The notes under the pieces: model-generated
The model's input: only the letters and a program-made list of their open reading frames with translations
What the model was told of the DNA's origin: nothing
Database searches by the model: none
Position numbers and translations under genes: made by a program
Shown here: in pieces, positions 28,053-36,544 of the stretch
Position numbering within the stretch: the stretch's first letter is position 1
Layout: every line of letters starts with the position of its first letter
DNA from: Thalassococcus arenae
GTDB lineage: Bacteria; Pseudomonadota; Alphaproteobacteria; Rhodobacterales; Rhodobacteraceae
Assembly (NCBI RefSeq): GCF_019104745.1
Contig: NZ_JAHRWL010000002.1
Location: forward strand, 1,103,103-1,167,102
Reading direction: 5' to 3'
Length of the DNA stretch: 64,000 nucleotides

Positions 28053-30530
28053 ATGCGTCTGGCCGAATACCGCTCCAAATCCGCCCTACTGGCCGATTTT
28101 CTGCCCTGGGCTGCATTGATCGCGCCCGGCGTCATCCTGAACAAGGACGGCAGCCTGCAACGCACCGCGCGGTTTCGGGGGCCGGATCTGGATTCAGCCA
28201 CGCCCGCCGAACTGGTAGCCACATCGGCCAGGCTGAACAGCGCGCTCCGGCGGCTTGGCTCCGGCTGGACTGTCTTCGTGGAAGCGCAGCGGACCCCGGC
28301 ACAGGACTATCCCGCCTCCGACTTTCCCGATCCTGTCTCCGCCCTCGTCGATGCCGAACGCCGCGCGCAATTCGAAGAAGCGGGCGCGCATTTCGAGAGC
28401 GCGTATTTCCTGACGTTGGTCTGGATGCCGCCCGCTGACGACGCGAGCCGCGCCGAAGGCTGGTTGCTGGAGAACGCCCCTGATCGCAGCACCAAGCCTC
28501 AGGATCTTGTCTCCAGCTTTGTCGGCCGTGCGGATCGGCTGATCGATCTGCTGGACGGGTTCATGCCGGAAATCGCCTGGCTCTCCGATGCCGAGACCCT
28601 GTCCTACCTGCATTCGACCGTTTCGACCCGGCGCCAGCGCGTCCGCGTCCCGGAGGTCCCGATGCATCTGGACGCGCTGCTGGCCGATGACCCTCTTGTG
28701 GGTGGGCTGACACCCCGCCTCGGGGCCGCACATCTCAAGACCCTGACCATCATTGGGCTGCCAAGCGCTACCTGGCCCGGACTGCTCGACGAGTTGAACG
28801 GGCGAGGGTTCGAGTATCGCTGGTGCACGCGCACGATCTGCCTCGACAAGACGGATGCCGCCCGGGTGTTCACCCGCATCCGCCGCCAGTGGTTCGCCAA
28901 GCGCAAGTCGGTCGCCGCGATCCTGAAGGAGGTGATGACCAACGAGGCCTCGACCTTGCTCGACAGCGATGCGGCCAACAAGGCGGCAGATGCCGATGAG
29001 GCACTGCAAGAACTCGGCGCCGATGTGGCGGGGGCGGCCTATGTCACCGCCACGATCACCGTCTGGGACGAAGACCCGCGGGCGGCCGAAGCGAAGCTCA
29101 AGGCGGTAGAGAAGATCGTACAGGGGCGTGATTTTACCTGCATCCCGGAAACCCTGAACGCACTCGAGGCCTGGCTCGGCTCCCTGCCCGGCCACCTCTA
29201 CGCCAATGTCCGTCAGCCACCCATCTCGACGTTGAACCTCGCCCATATGATCCCGATCTCTGCGGTCTGGGCGGGGCCGGATCGGAACGACTATCTGGAC
29301 GGCCCGCCGCTGTTCCACGCCGAAACCGACGGCACGACCCCGTTTCGCTTCTCCACCCATGTGGGCGATGTCGGCCATACCTTGATCGTCGGCCCGACCG
29401 GCGCGGGCAAATCAGTCCTGCTAGCTTTGATGGCGCTGCAGTTCCGCCGCTACCCGGGCGCGCAGGTCTTCGCCTTCGATTTTGGCGGATCGATCCGTTG
29501 CGCCACGCTCGCCATGGGCGGGGACTGGGAAAACCTCGGCGATGCGCTAGCCGACGAGGAACCGGCGGTGCAACTGCAGCCGTTCGCCGGGATCGATGAG
29601 GCGTCGGAACGCGCCTGGGCGCAGGACTGGCTCGCGGGAATCCTCGGACGGGAAGGCGCGAAGATCGAACCCGTCGCGCGCGATCACCTCTGGTCGGCGC
29701 TGACCTCGCTCGCCTCGGCCCCGCGCGAGGAACGCACGCTGACCGGCCTCTCGGTCCTGCTTCAATCAACCGAACTCAAACGCGCGCTGAAGCCCTTCTG
29801 CCTAGGCGGGCCTTTCGGACGGCTTCTCGATGCTGAGGCCGAAGACCTGGGCAGCGCGGACGTGCTCGCGTTTGAAACGGAGGGGCTGATCGGGTCCCCC
29901 GCCGCACCCGCCGTGCTGGCCTATCTCTTCCACCGGATCGAGGCACGCCTCGACGGCCGCCCCACGATGATCCTGATCGACGAGGGCTGGCTGGCGCTGG
30001 ATGACGCCAATTTCGGCGGACAGCTGCGCGAATGGCTGAAGACGTTGAGGAAGAAGAACGCCTCAGTGATCTTCGCGACTCAGTCGCTGGCCGATATCGA
30101 CGGGTCCCTCATAGCACCCGCCATCATCGAGAGCTGCCCCACACGGATTTTCCTGCCCAACGAGCGCGCCTTCGAACCCCAGATCGCACGGATCTACCGG
30201 AACTTCGGGCTGAACGACCGCCAGATCGACATCCTCGCTCGCGCGACGTCGAAGCGGGACTACTACTGCCAGTCGCGGCGGGGCAACCGGCTCTTCTCGC
30301 TGGGCCTCGGCGAGGTGGCGCTGGCCTTCACCGCCTCCTCATCCAAGGCCGATCAGGCCGCAATCAGCAATCTTATCGCCACCCATGGCCGGGATGGCTT
30401 TGCCGCCGCCTGGCTGCGTCATCGCGGTCTTGATTGGGCCATCGACCTGCTCGGGCCCGACATCGCACCAGCCGATCCGACACCCCCTCACCCTGACCAA
30501 AAGGAGACAGAACATGACCCGCAATCCTGA
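28053..30530 (+). CDS. trbE: TrbE, VirB4-type conjugation ATPase
   Basis: An 825-residue ATPase that powers pilus assembly. The CagE/TrbE/VirB4 N-terminal domain occupies about 1-400. Walker A GPTGAGKSVLL is near 446 and Walker B TMILIDEGWLAL near 638, followed by KTLRKKNASVIFATQSLAD. Start MRLAEYRSK at 28053 is the family start; the upstream extension is trbD sequence in another frame. It overlaps trbJ by 17 bases. Confidence 0.95.
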   Translation: MRLAEYRSKSALLADFLPWAALIAPGVILNKDGSLQRTARFRGPDLDSATPAELVATSARLNSALRRLGSGWTVFVEAQRTPAQDYPASDFPDPVSALVDAERRAQFEEAGAHFESAYFLTLVWMPPADDASRAEGWLLENAPDRSTKPQDLVSSFVGRADRLIDLLDGFMPEIAWLSDAETLSYLHSTVSTRRQRVRVPEVPMHLDALLADDPLVGGLTPRLGAAHLKTLTIIGLPSATWPGLLDELNGRGFEYRWCTRTICLDKTDAARVFTRIRRQWFAKRKSVAAILKEVMTNEASTLLDSDAANKAADADEALQELGADVAGAAYVTATITVWDEDPRAAEAKLKAVEKIVQGRDFTCIPETLNALEAWLGSLPGHLYANVRQPPISTLNLAHMIPISAVWAGPDRNDYLDGPPLFHAETDGTTPFRFSTHVGDVGHTLIVGPTGAGKSVLLALMALQFRRYPGAQVFAFDFGGSIRCATLAMGGDWENLGDALADEEPAVQLQPFAGIDEASERAWAQDWLAGILGREGAKIEPVARDHLWSALTSLASAPREERTLTGLSVLLQSTELKRALKPFCLGGPFGRLLDAEAEDLGSADVLAFETEGLIGSPAAPAVLAYLFHRIEARLDGRPTMILIDEGWLALDDANFGGQLREWLKTLRKKNASVIFATQSLADIDGSLIAPAIIESCPTRIFLPNERAFEPQIARIYRNFGLNDRQIDILARATSKRDYYCQSRRGNRLFSLGLGEVALAFTASSSKADQAAISNLIATHGRDGFAAAWLRHRGLDWAIDLLGPDIAPADPTPPHPDQKETEHDPQS

Positions 30531-31296
30531 GCGCCCTGCCCGGCCCCGCAAACTCGCCGCCGCATTGATGGCCAGCGCCCTCGTCCTGACACCGGTTATA
30601 TCGACACCCGCCCAGGCCTTCTTCTTCGGCGGCGGTGGGCGGATCGTCTACGACCCGCGGAACCATGCTGAAAACATCCTCTCGGCTGCCCGCGCACTGG
30701 AACAGATCAACAACCAGATCGCCCAGATCCAGAACCAGGCGCAGATGCTGATGAACGATGCGCTGAACCTCGCGAACCTCCCCCATTCCTCTCTGGCGCA
30801 GCTGCAGGACGCCATCGGCGAAACCCAGCGACTCCTGGCCGATGCCCAGAGCCTCGCCTTCGACGTGGCCACTATCGAACAGGCCTTCACGCAGGACTAC
30901 GGTGCTGCAGCCGCCCAGGGTGATTTCAACGCGATGATCGCCGGTGCGCGTGAGCGGTGGGAAACCTCCGTCGCGGGCTTCGAGGACGCGTTGCGCGTAC
31001 AGGCCGGGGTCGTGGGCAATATCGACGGCGCGCGAACTCAGATGGACGCGCTCATCCGCGAAAGCCAAGGAGCCGTTGGGGCCCTGCAGGTCGCGCAGGC
31101 TGGCAACCAACTGCTCGCATTGCAATCGACACAGATCGCCGATCTGACGGCAGCCATCGCCGCGCAGAACCGGGCCGAAGCGCTGGAAGCCGCCCGCATC
31201 GCCTCGGCCGAGGCGCAGGGCCGCGAAAACCTCGCCCGGTTCCTCGATTACGGCGGCGGCTACTCCCCCGGCACAGTACGGCTGTTCGGGGAGTAA
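30514..31296 (+). CDS. trbJ: TrbJ, VirB5-like channel/pilus protein
   Basis: A 260-residue periplasmic protein. The signal peptide ends near TPAQAFFFGGG, followed by the conserved IVYDPRNHAENILSAARALEQINNQI and a long helical body with Ala/Gln-rich coiled coils. It is the minor pilus-tip or channel component. AAGGAG lies 8 bases upstream of the ATG at 30514. Spacing to the next gene is 4 bases. Confidence 0.92.
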   Translation: MTRNPERPARPRKLAAALMASALVLTPVISTPAQAFFFGGGGRIVYDPRNHAENILSAARALEQINNQIAQIQNQAQMLMNDALNLANLPHSSLAQLQDAIGETQRLLADAQSLAFDVATIEQAFTQDYGAAAAQGDFNAMIAGARERWETSVAGFEDALRVQAGVVGNIDGARTQMDALIRESQGAVGALQVAQAGNQLLALQSTQIADLTAAIAAQNRAEALEAARIASAEAQGRENLARFLDYGGGYSPGTVRLFGE

Positions 31297-31300
31297 GCGC

Positions 31301-31570
31301 ATGGCCCTCGACACCCCGCGAACTCTGCGCCTTGTCGCCTTCGGTATCGGCGGCCTTGCCGCCCTCGCCGCCGCGGTCGAACTGACACGCACCGTCCTGC
31401 CCACCGACACCGGGCATGTGGTCAGGGATGACGCCTTGCGCGGCATCCTCGCGCGTTGCCGTGACCTGACGCCCGAAGACTACGCCACCGACACCGAATG
31501 CCGCGCCGCCTGGGAGGCGGCCCGGCAGCGCTTCTTCGATCTGGCTCCAGAGCCGGCCGGGACGGAGTGA
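31301..31570 (+). CDS. trbK: Putative entry-exclusion protein (TrbK-like)
   Basis: An 89-residue protein with one N-terminal membrane helix (about 10-30) and a short periplasmic tail containing two Cys (ARCRDLTPEDYATDTECRAAW). Position between trbJ and trbL, size and the C...C tail fit the alternate TrbK group, thought to block redundant conjugation into cells that already hold the element. There is no lipobox, unlike classical plasmid TrbK. Confidence 0.72.
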   Translation: MALDTPRTLRLVAFGIGGLAALAAAVELTRTVLPTDTGHVVRDDALRGILARCRDLTPEDYATDTECRAAWEAARQRFFDLAPEPAGTE

Positions 31571-31574
31571 GGCG

Positions 31575-32861
31575 ATGGGCGGCGTCAGTGTCATCGACCG
31601 GTTTCTCGAAGTCTTCGCCTCCTACATCGACTCCGGTTTCGGACTTCTCGGGGGCGACGTCGCCTTTCTCGCGACCACGTTGATCGTGATCGACATAACC
31701 TTGGCCGCGCTCTTCTGGGCCTGGGGTGCGGATGACGACATCATCGCGCGGCTGGTGAAGAAGACCCTCTTCGTCGGGGTCTTCGCCTACATCATCGGCA
31801 ACTGGAACACGCTGGCCCGGATCGTCTTCGACAGTTTCGCAGGCCTTGGCCTGGTGGCCACCGGCGGCACCCTTTCCGCCGCCGAACTCCTCCAGCCCGG
31901 GCGCATCGCGCAGGTTGGGCTCGAGGCGGGTCAGCCGATCCTCGCCTCCATCGCCGAACTGACCGGTTTCGTCGCCGTCTTCGAAAACCTGATCCAGATC
32001 CTCATCCTGTTCTTCGCCTGGCTCGTGGTCCTGCTGTCCTTCTTCATCCTTGCGATCCAGCTCTTCGTCACCCTGATCGAATTCAAGCTGGCCACGCTGG
32101 CGGGCTTCATCCTCGTGCCCTTCGGCCTCTTCAACAAGACCGCCTTCATGGCCGAACGTGTGCTGGGCCTCGTCATTTCCTCTGGCGTCAAGGTGCTGGT
32201 GCTGGCCGTCATCGTCGGTATCGGCTCCACCATCTTCAGCGAGTTCACCGCCGGATTCGCGGGTGAGCCCACAATCAACGACACGATGTCCGTGGTGCTC
32301 GGCGCGCTGGCACTCCTCGCCCTCGGCATCTTCGGTCCCGGCATCGCGAACGGCATCGTCTCGGGTGGGCCGCAGCTTGGCGCAGGCGCCGCCGTCGGTA
32401 CCGGGATCGCCGTGGGCGGGGCCGCGGTCGCCGGTGCGGCCGGGACCCGCATGGCCCTTGGCACCGTTGGCTCCGGTCTGCGTGGCGCGAGCGCGGTCGG
32501 CAGCGGAACCGCCACCGCCTATCAACTTGGCGCCGCATCGCGCAGCACGGCACTGGGCAAGTCTGTTGGCGGCGTGGCCGCTGTCGGCAAGACCGGTGCC
32601 GTCGCCGCGTTCAGCCCGCTCCGGCGTGCGATCTCGGACGGCGCTGGGACCGGCGCCCGCACCGCCTATGCAGCCACAGGCGGTCGATTTGCGGGGAACA
32701 CCATGCCCGCCCCGGCGAATGATGGCCCGCCCGACTGGGCGCGGCGGATGAAGCGCCAGCAGTCCCTCCAGCACGGCCTCTCGACGGCCGCCCATGCGCT
32801 CCGCTCCGGCGATCATGGCGGTGGCGGCACGGTCGTCAGCCTCTCCGAAAGGTCCTCCTGA
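31575..32861 (+). CDS. trbL: TrbL, VirB6-like polytopic channel protein
   Basis: A 428-residue inner-membrane protein with about six membrane helices in residues 20-280 (AFLATTLIVIDITLAALFWAW; LILFFAWLVVLLSFFILAIQ; VLVLAVIVGIGSTIF). A low-complexity Gly/Ala-rich C-terminus (about 265-400) follows, typical of TrbL. It forms part of the DNA path across the inner membrane. It begins 4 bases after the trbK-like gene and overlaps trbF by 1 base. Confidence 0.93.
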   Translation: MGGVSVIDRFLEVFASYIDSGFGLLGGDVAFLATTLIVIDITLAALFWAWGADDDIIARLVKKTLFVGVFAYIIGNWNTLARIVFDSFAGLGLVATGGTLSAAELLQPGRIAQVGLEAGQPILASIAELTGFVAVFENLIQILILFFAWLVVLLSFFILAIQLFVTLIEFKLATLAGFILVPFGLFNKTAFMAERVLGLVISSGVKVLVLAVIVGIGSTIFSEFTAGFAGEPTINDTMSVVLGALALLALGIFGPGIANGIVSGGPQLGAGAAVGTGIAVGGAAVAGAAGTRMALGTVGSGLRGASAVGSGTATAYQLGAASRSTALGKSVGGVAAVGKTGAVAAFSPLRRAISDGAGTGARTAYAATGGRFAGNTMPAPANDGPPDWARRMKRQQSLQHGLSTAAHALRSGDHGGGGTVVSLSERSS

Positions 32862-33544
32862 TGTTCCGACGCCCCAGTGTCCGCTACGGCACCACGCCCG
32901 AGCCTGTCACCCCCTACCAGAAGGCCGCCCAGGTCTGGGACGAGCGGATCGGCTCGGCCCGCGTTCAGGCCCGCAACTGGCGCCTGATGGCGCTCGGCTG
33001 CCTGGCCCTGTCCGCCGGGGTCAGCACGGCGCTGGTCTGGCAATCGACGCGCAGCAGCGTCTTCCCATACGTGGTCGAGGTCGACAACCTCGGCGCAGCG
33101 CAGGCCGTCGCCCCCGCGCTCGCCGAGTACCGCCCGACCGATCCGCAAATCGCTTGGCATCTCGCCCGCTTCGTCGAGCATGTCCGCCAGCTTCCCGCCG
33201 ACCCGATCGTGCTGCGCCAGAACTGGCTACGTGCCTATGACTTCGCCACGGATCGCGGGGCCATTGCGCTGAACGACTATGCCCGCGTGAACGATCCGTT
33301 CGCCCGCGTTGGCGACACGCAGGTCTCCGTTGAGGTTTCCAGCGTCATCCGCGCTTCGGACACGAGCTTCCGCGTCGCCTGGATCGAGCGGCGCTACGAG
33401 AACGGTCAACTCGCCGCCACCGAACGCTGGACCGCCATCCTGACCGTCGTGGTCCAGCCGCCGCGCGATGCGGAGCGTCTGCGGGCCAACCCGCTCGGCG
33501 TCTATGTCCATGCCATCAACTGGTCGAGGGAGAATGCCCAATGA
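32861..33544 (+). CDS. trbF: TrbF, VirB8-like assembly protein
   Basis: A 227-residue bitopic protein: a cytoplasmic N-terminus with TPYQKAAQVWDERIGSARVQ, one membrane helix (about 45-65), and a periplasmic VirB8 fold including YVVEVDNLG, AWHLARFVEHVRQLP and NPLGVYVHAINWSREN at the end. It nucleates the core complex. It overlaps trbG by 4 bases. Confidence 0.95.
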   Translation: MFRRPSVRYGTTPEPVTPYQKAAQVWDERIGSARVQARNWRLMALGCLALSAGVSTALVWQSTRSSVFPYVVEVDNLGAAQAVAPALAEYRPTDPQIAWHLARFVEHVRQLPADPIVLRQNWLRAYDFATDRGAIALNDYARVNDPFARVGDTQVSVEVSSVIRASDTSFRVAWIERRYENGQLAATERWTAILTVVVQPPRDAERLRANPLGVYVHAINWSRENAQ

Positions 33545-34521
33545 GACGACTTCCCCCCATCCCCGTTCTTCTCCTCGCGGCCACGGCGCTGACCGCCTGC
33601 GCGGGGCAGCGCCCGCCCGAAATCGCCTATGACGACCAGGTCCCGGCCCTTGCTCCGCCGCCGGCACCACCCTCGGCCGAGGGGCTGCCCAGCCCGGTTC
33701 ACACACCGCCTGCCTGGACGCCCTCCCGCGGCGGCGATCCGGAAGCGGACACACCGGAAGCCCGCATCATCGCCGCCAATGCCGCCGCCCGCGTCGAACC
33801 CCGCCAGCAGGGCTATTACAACGCCATGCAGGTTTTTCCGTGGAGCGAAGGCGCGCTTTACCAGATCTACGCCGCCCCCGGGCAGATCACGAATATCGCG
33901 CTCGAACCCGGTGAACGCCTGACCGGTCCCGGCCCGATCGCGGCGGGCGACACCGCCCGCTGGATCATTGGCGACACCACAAGCGGCGCTGGATCCACCG
34001 AGCGCGTCCATATCCTCGTGAAACCCACCCGCCCCGTCATCTCCACCAATCTCGTCGTAAACACCGACCGGCGCACCTATCACATCGAATTGCACGCCGA
34101 CGAGGAGACCTGGATGCCCAGCGTTGCTTGGGCCTATCCAGAGGTGCGATCCACGCCCCGCACCCCGACAATCCGCCGCCCGGCGATCCCGCACGAGGCC
34201 GAGCGGCACTACCGTTACGGCTTGCAGGGCGACGCCCCACCATGGCGGCCGGTCTCGGTCTTCGACGATGGACGGCGTGTCTATGTCGTCTTCCCGCCCG
34301 GCATCGCCCAGGGCGAAATGCCCCCGCTCTTCGTGATCGGCGCGGATGGACGCGGCCAGATCGTCAACACCCGCGTTCTCGGCAACGTGCTGATCGTGGA
34401 CCGCCTGTTCGGGGCCGCAGAACTGCGTCTCGGCGAAAGACGACAGCAGGTCGTGCGGATCGTGCGGACAGATGGCGATCAACGCCCGCCGCGCGCGCCC
34501 CAGCCAGAGGTGGAGCGATGA
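33541..34521 (+). CDS. trbG: TrbG, VirB9-like core-complex protein with lipobox
   Basis: A 326-residue outer-core protein. The N-terminal signal ends in LTAC-AGQ, a lipobox, so this VirB9 homologue is probably a lipoprotein, combining the anchoring role that VirB7 plays elsewhere. MQVFPWSEGALYQIYAAPGQITNIALEPGE and the C-terminal VYVVFPPGIAQGEMPPLFV are family blocks. It overlaps trbI by 4 bases. Confidence 0.94.
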   Translation: MRRLPPIPVLLLAATALTACAGQRPPEIAYDDQVPALAPPPAPPSAEGLPSPVHTPPAWTPSRGGDPEADTPEARIIAANAAARVEPRQQGYYNAMQVFPWSEGALYQIYAAPGQITNIALEPGERLTGPGPIAAGDTARWIIGDTTSGAGSTERVHILVKPTRPVISTNLVVNTDRRTYHIELHADEETWMPSVAWAYPEVRSTPRTPTIRRPAIPHEAERHYRYGLQGDAPPWRPVSVFDDGRRVYVVFPPGIAQGEMPPLFVIGADGRGQIVNTRVLGNVLIVDRLFGAAELRLGERRQQVVRIVRTDGDQRPPRAPQPEVER

Positions 34522-35717
34522 CACAAAACCCTGATATCCAAGAGCCGCCACGGACCGAGGAAGACATCGCCCACGAGCTTCGCCTCAGGCCCGATCCGCC
34601 CCGTGTCATGCGCCTGTCCCGCCGGGCCATTGCCTTTGCCACCGCCATCGGCGGTCTGGGTCTGGGCGCGGTCCTGATCGTGGCCCTGCAGAACAATCGG
34701 CAGGAGGGCACGCAGACCGAGCTCTTTTCCACCGAACGCATTCAGGCGGCTGAAGGGCTGTCCACGCTACCTCGGGATTACGCCGATGTCCCGCGTCTCG
34801 GCCCACCCTTGCCCGGTGAGTTGGGCCGCGCCATCCTTGGGGCGCAAGATCGCGGCCAGCCGGTTCCGGCACCGCCCCTTTCCGGTCCATTGGCCCCCAC
34901 AGTCGATCCGGAGGAACAACGCCGTCTCCAGGAACTCGACGCCGCCCGGCTGAGCGCCCTTTTCGCCGAGGCGCAAACCGTGCTGCGCAGCGGAACACAG
35001 GCCACACCGACCTCCCCCGTGACCGGCGCGCTCTTCCCCTCCACATTGGGCAGCCCTACGGCAAGCGATCCGATTTCCGGCCGGGAGGCGTTCCTCACCC
35101 GTCCCGGAGACACGGACACCGTCAGTGCGCAACGCATAGTGCCGCCGCCCAGCCCCTACATCCTGCAGGCCGGCACGGTGATCCCGGCCGCCCTGATCAC
35201 CGGCCTGCGCTCCGACCTTCCCGGCCAGATCTCGGCACAGGTGACGTCGAATGTCTTTGATAGCCCCTCAGGGCGGTACTTGCTGATCCCGCAAGGCGCT
35301 CGGCTTCTGGGAGAATACGACAGCCGCATCGCATCCGGGCAAAGCCGTCTGCTTCTGGTCTGGACCCGCCTCATCCTTCCAGATGGTCGCTCCATTATGC
35401 TGGAGCGCGCGCCCGGCACTGACGGAACAGGCGCGTCCGGCCTGCAGGACCGGGTCAACTATCATTGGGGTCGCGTCTTCCTTGCTGCTGGCCTCGCCAC
35501 GATCCTGAACCTCGGCCTGGAAAGTGGCGCAGAAACCGAAGACGATGTCGCCCGCGCCATCCGCGAGGCCGCGCAGGACACGATCGGACGGACCGGGGAC
35601 GAGATCGTCCGCCAGCAGCTCGCCGTCCCGCCGACACTGACCATACGCCCGGGCTTCCCCGTCCGCGTCATGGTCACCCGCGATCTGATCCTCGAGCCCT
35701 TGGGAGAAGTCCGATGA
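34518..35717 (+). CDS. trbI: TrbI, VirB10-like core-complex protein
   Basis: A 399-residue energy-sensing scaffold spanning both membranes. A cytoplasmic N-terminus is followed by one membrane helix (about 35-60), a Pro-rich linker (about 95-200), and the VirB10 beta-barrel with YILQAGTVIPAALITGLRSDLPGQISAQV and YLLIPQGARLLGEYDSR. The start at 34518 is chosen because the longer upstream reading overlaps trbG fully. It ends overlapping the DUF2274 gene by 4 bases. Confidence 0.95.
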   Translation: MTQNPDIQEPPRTEEDIAHELRLRPDPPRVMRLSRRAIAFATAIGGLGLGAVLIVALQNNRQEGTQTELFSTERIQAAEGLSTLPRDYADVPRLGPPLPGELGRAILGAQDRGQPVPAPPLSGPLAPTVDPEEQRRLQELDAARLSALFAEAQTVLRSGTQATPTSPVTGALFPSTLGSPTASDPISGREAFLTRPGDTDTVSAQRIVPPPSPYILQAGTVIPAALITGLRSDLPGQISAQVTSNVFDSPSGRYLLIPQGARLLGEYDSRIASGQSRLLLVWTRLILPDGRSIMLERAPGTDGTGASGLQDRVNYHWGRVFLAAGLATILNLGLESGAETEDDVARAIREAAQDTIGRTGDEIVRQQLAVPPTLTIRPGFPVRVMVTRDLILEPLGEVR

Positions 35718-35986
35718 CGAAACTGAAGCTTGGCCCGATCCATGACGACAAGCCGGTCAAGCTGACCGTCGAACTTCCCGCTGATGTGCACCGTGACCTT
35801 TGCGACTACGCGGCTGTCCTGGGCCAACAGACCGGCCAGGATCTTGAGCCCGCCCGCCTCGTCGCCCCCATGCTCGACCGCTTCATGGCCACGGACCGCG
35901 GGTTCGCTGCAGCGCGCAAAGCGGGATCGAGGGCTAATCGCAAGAAGCCAGACCCACCGAAGCCACTGGATTCCGATCAGGGCTAA
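35714..35986 (+). CDS. DUF2274 protein at the end of the trb operon
   Basis: A 90-residue protein matching DUF2274 (KLGPIHDDKPVKLTVELPADVHRDLCDYA), a ribbon-helix-helix-like domain that regularly closes trb operons in alphaproteobacterial elements. A role in DNA binding or operon control is likely but unproven. It is the last recognisable gene of the conjugative part. Confidence 0.85.
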   Translation: MTKLKLGPIHDDKPVKLTVELPADVHRDLCDYAAVLGQQTGQDLEPARLVAPMLDRFMATDRGFAAARKAGSRANRKKPDPPKPLDSDQG

Positions 35987-36544
35987 GTATCTGAGAAATC
36001 ATAAGTCTCTTGGCGGATCGCATTGCACACGGATCGCACATAGGCACCCCCTACCCGCCTGAAGTTGCGACGGAGTCGAGCCGATCCTCCATCGGTGCTG
36101 CAATGTATCGAGGTTTCCAACGCATCACTGCAATGAATACTCTCTTCAATTCTTTTGATGGGCCGCCAAACAGCCCCTAAACAGCCCCCAAAACACACTG
36201 AGGCAAGCTTATGATGAATGCATGGCATTGCTCGAATCATAGATTTCCAGCCTGAGCTTTTAGAAGCCTTATTATCCAGAACGATTCCAAGATTCCTTTA
36301 GCCGCTGCGCAGTTGCATTAACGGCTCTTTTACATGCTGAACCAACAACGTGGCACACAGTTCTTGGCAATTTGATTAAGCGTGGAGAGGCAAGCTTTGG
36401 GAGACTAAAAGAATGGGTGGAACAGCAGTCGCAACATTATTTTATGTGTCGGCAAAACAACGTATTGGCACCGTGCGCGGAGCGAATGCTCACTAATCCC
36501 AAAGTCGATTGGACCAGCCGGCTTTTGTATGAGCCAGCTTTCCA
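35987..36544. other. Gene-poor, AT-rich region at the right end of the conjugative part
   Basis: 558 bases without a supportable gene. It holds TTGCACAC at 36023, as near the integrase, and tandem C-rich units (AAACAGCCCC repeated at 36169-36190). On the minus strand a 24-codon frame (36051-36125) encodes IAAPMEDR, weakly like the dusA target APMMD. A 75-codon frame at 36372-36599 has no support. This may be the decayed right end of the original element. Confidence 0.35.

Noticed and set aside
36169..36200. AAACAGCCCC-type short tandem units considered as a CRISPR or iteron array
   Set aside because: Only two to three imperfect units, no regular spacer, no rep or cas gene nearby.
35983..36240. 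85-codon minus-strand frame overlapping the DUF2274 gene end
   Set aside because: Composition and lack of motifs point to chance; only the short APM-containing frame beside it was kept, as a weak att candidate.
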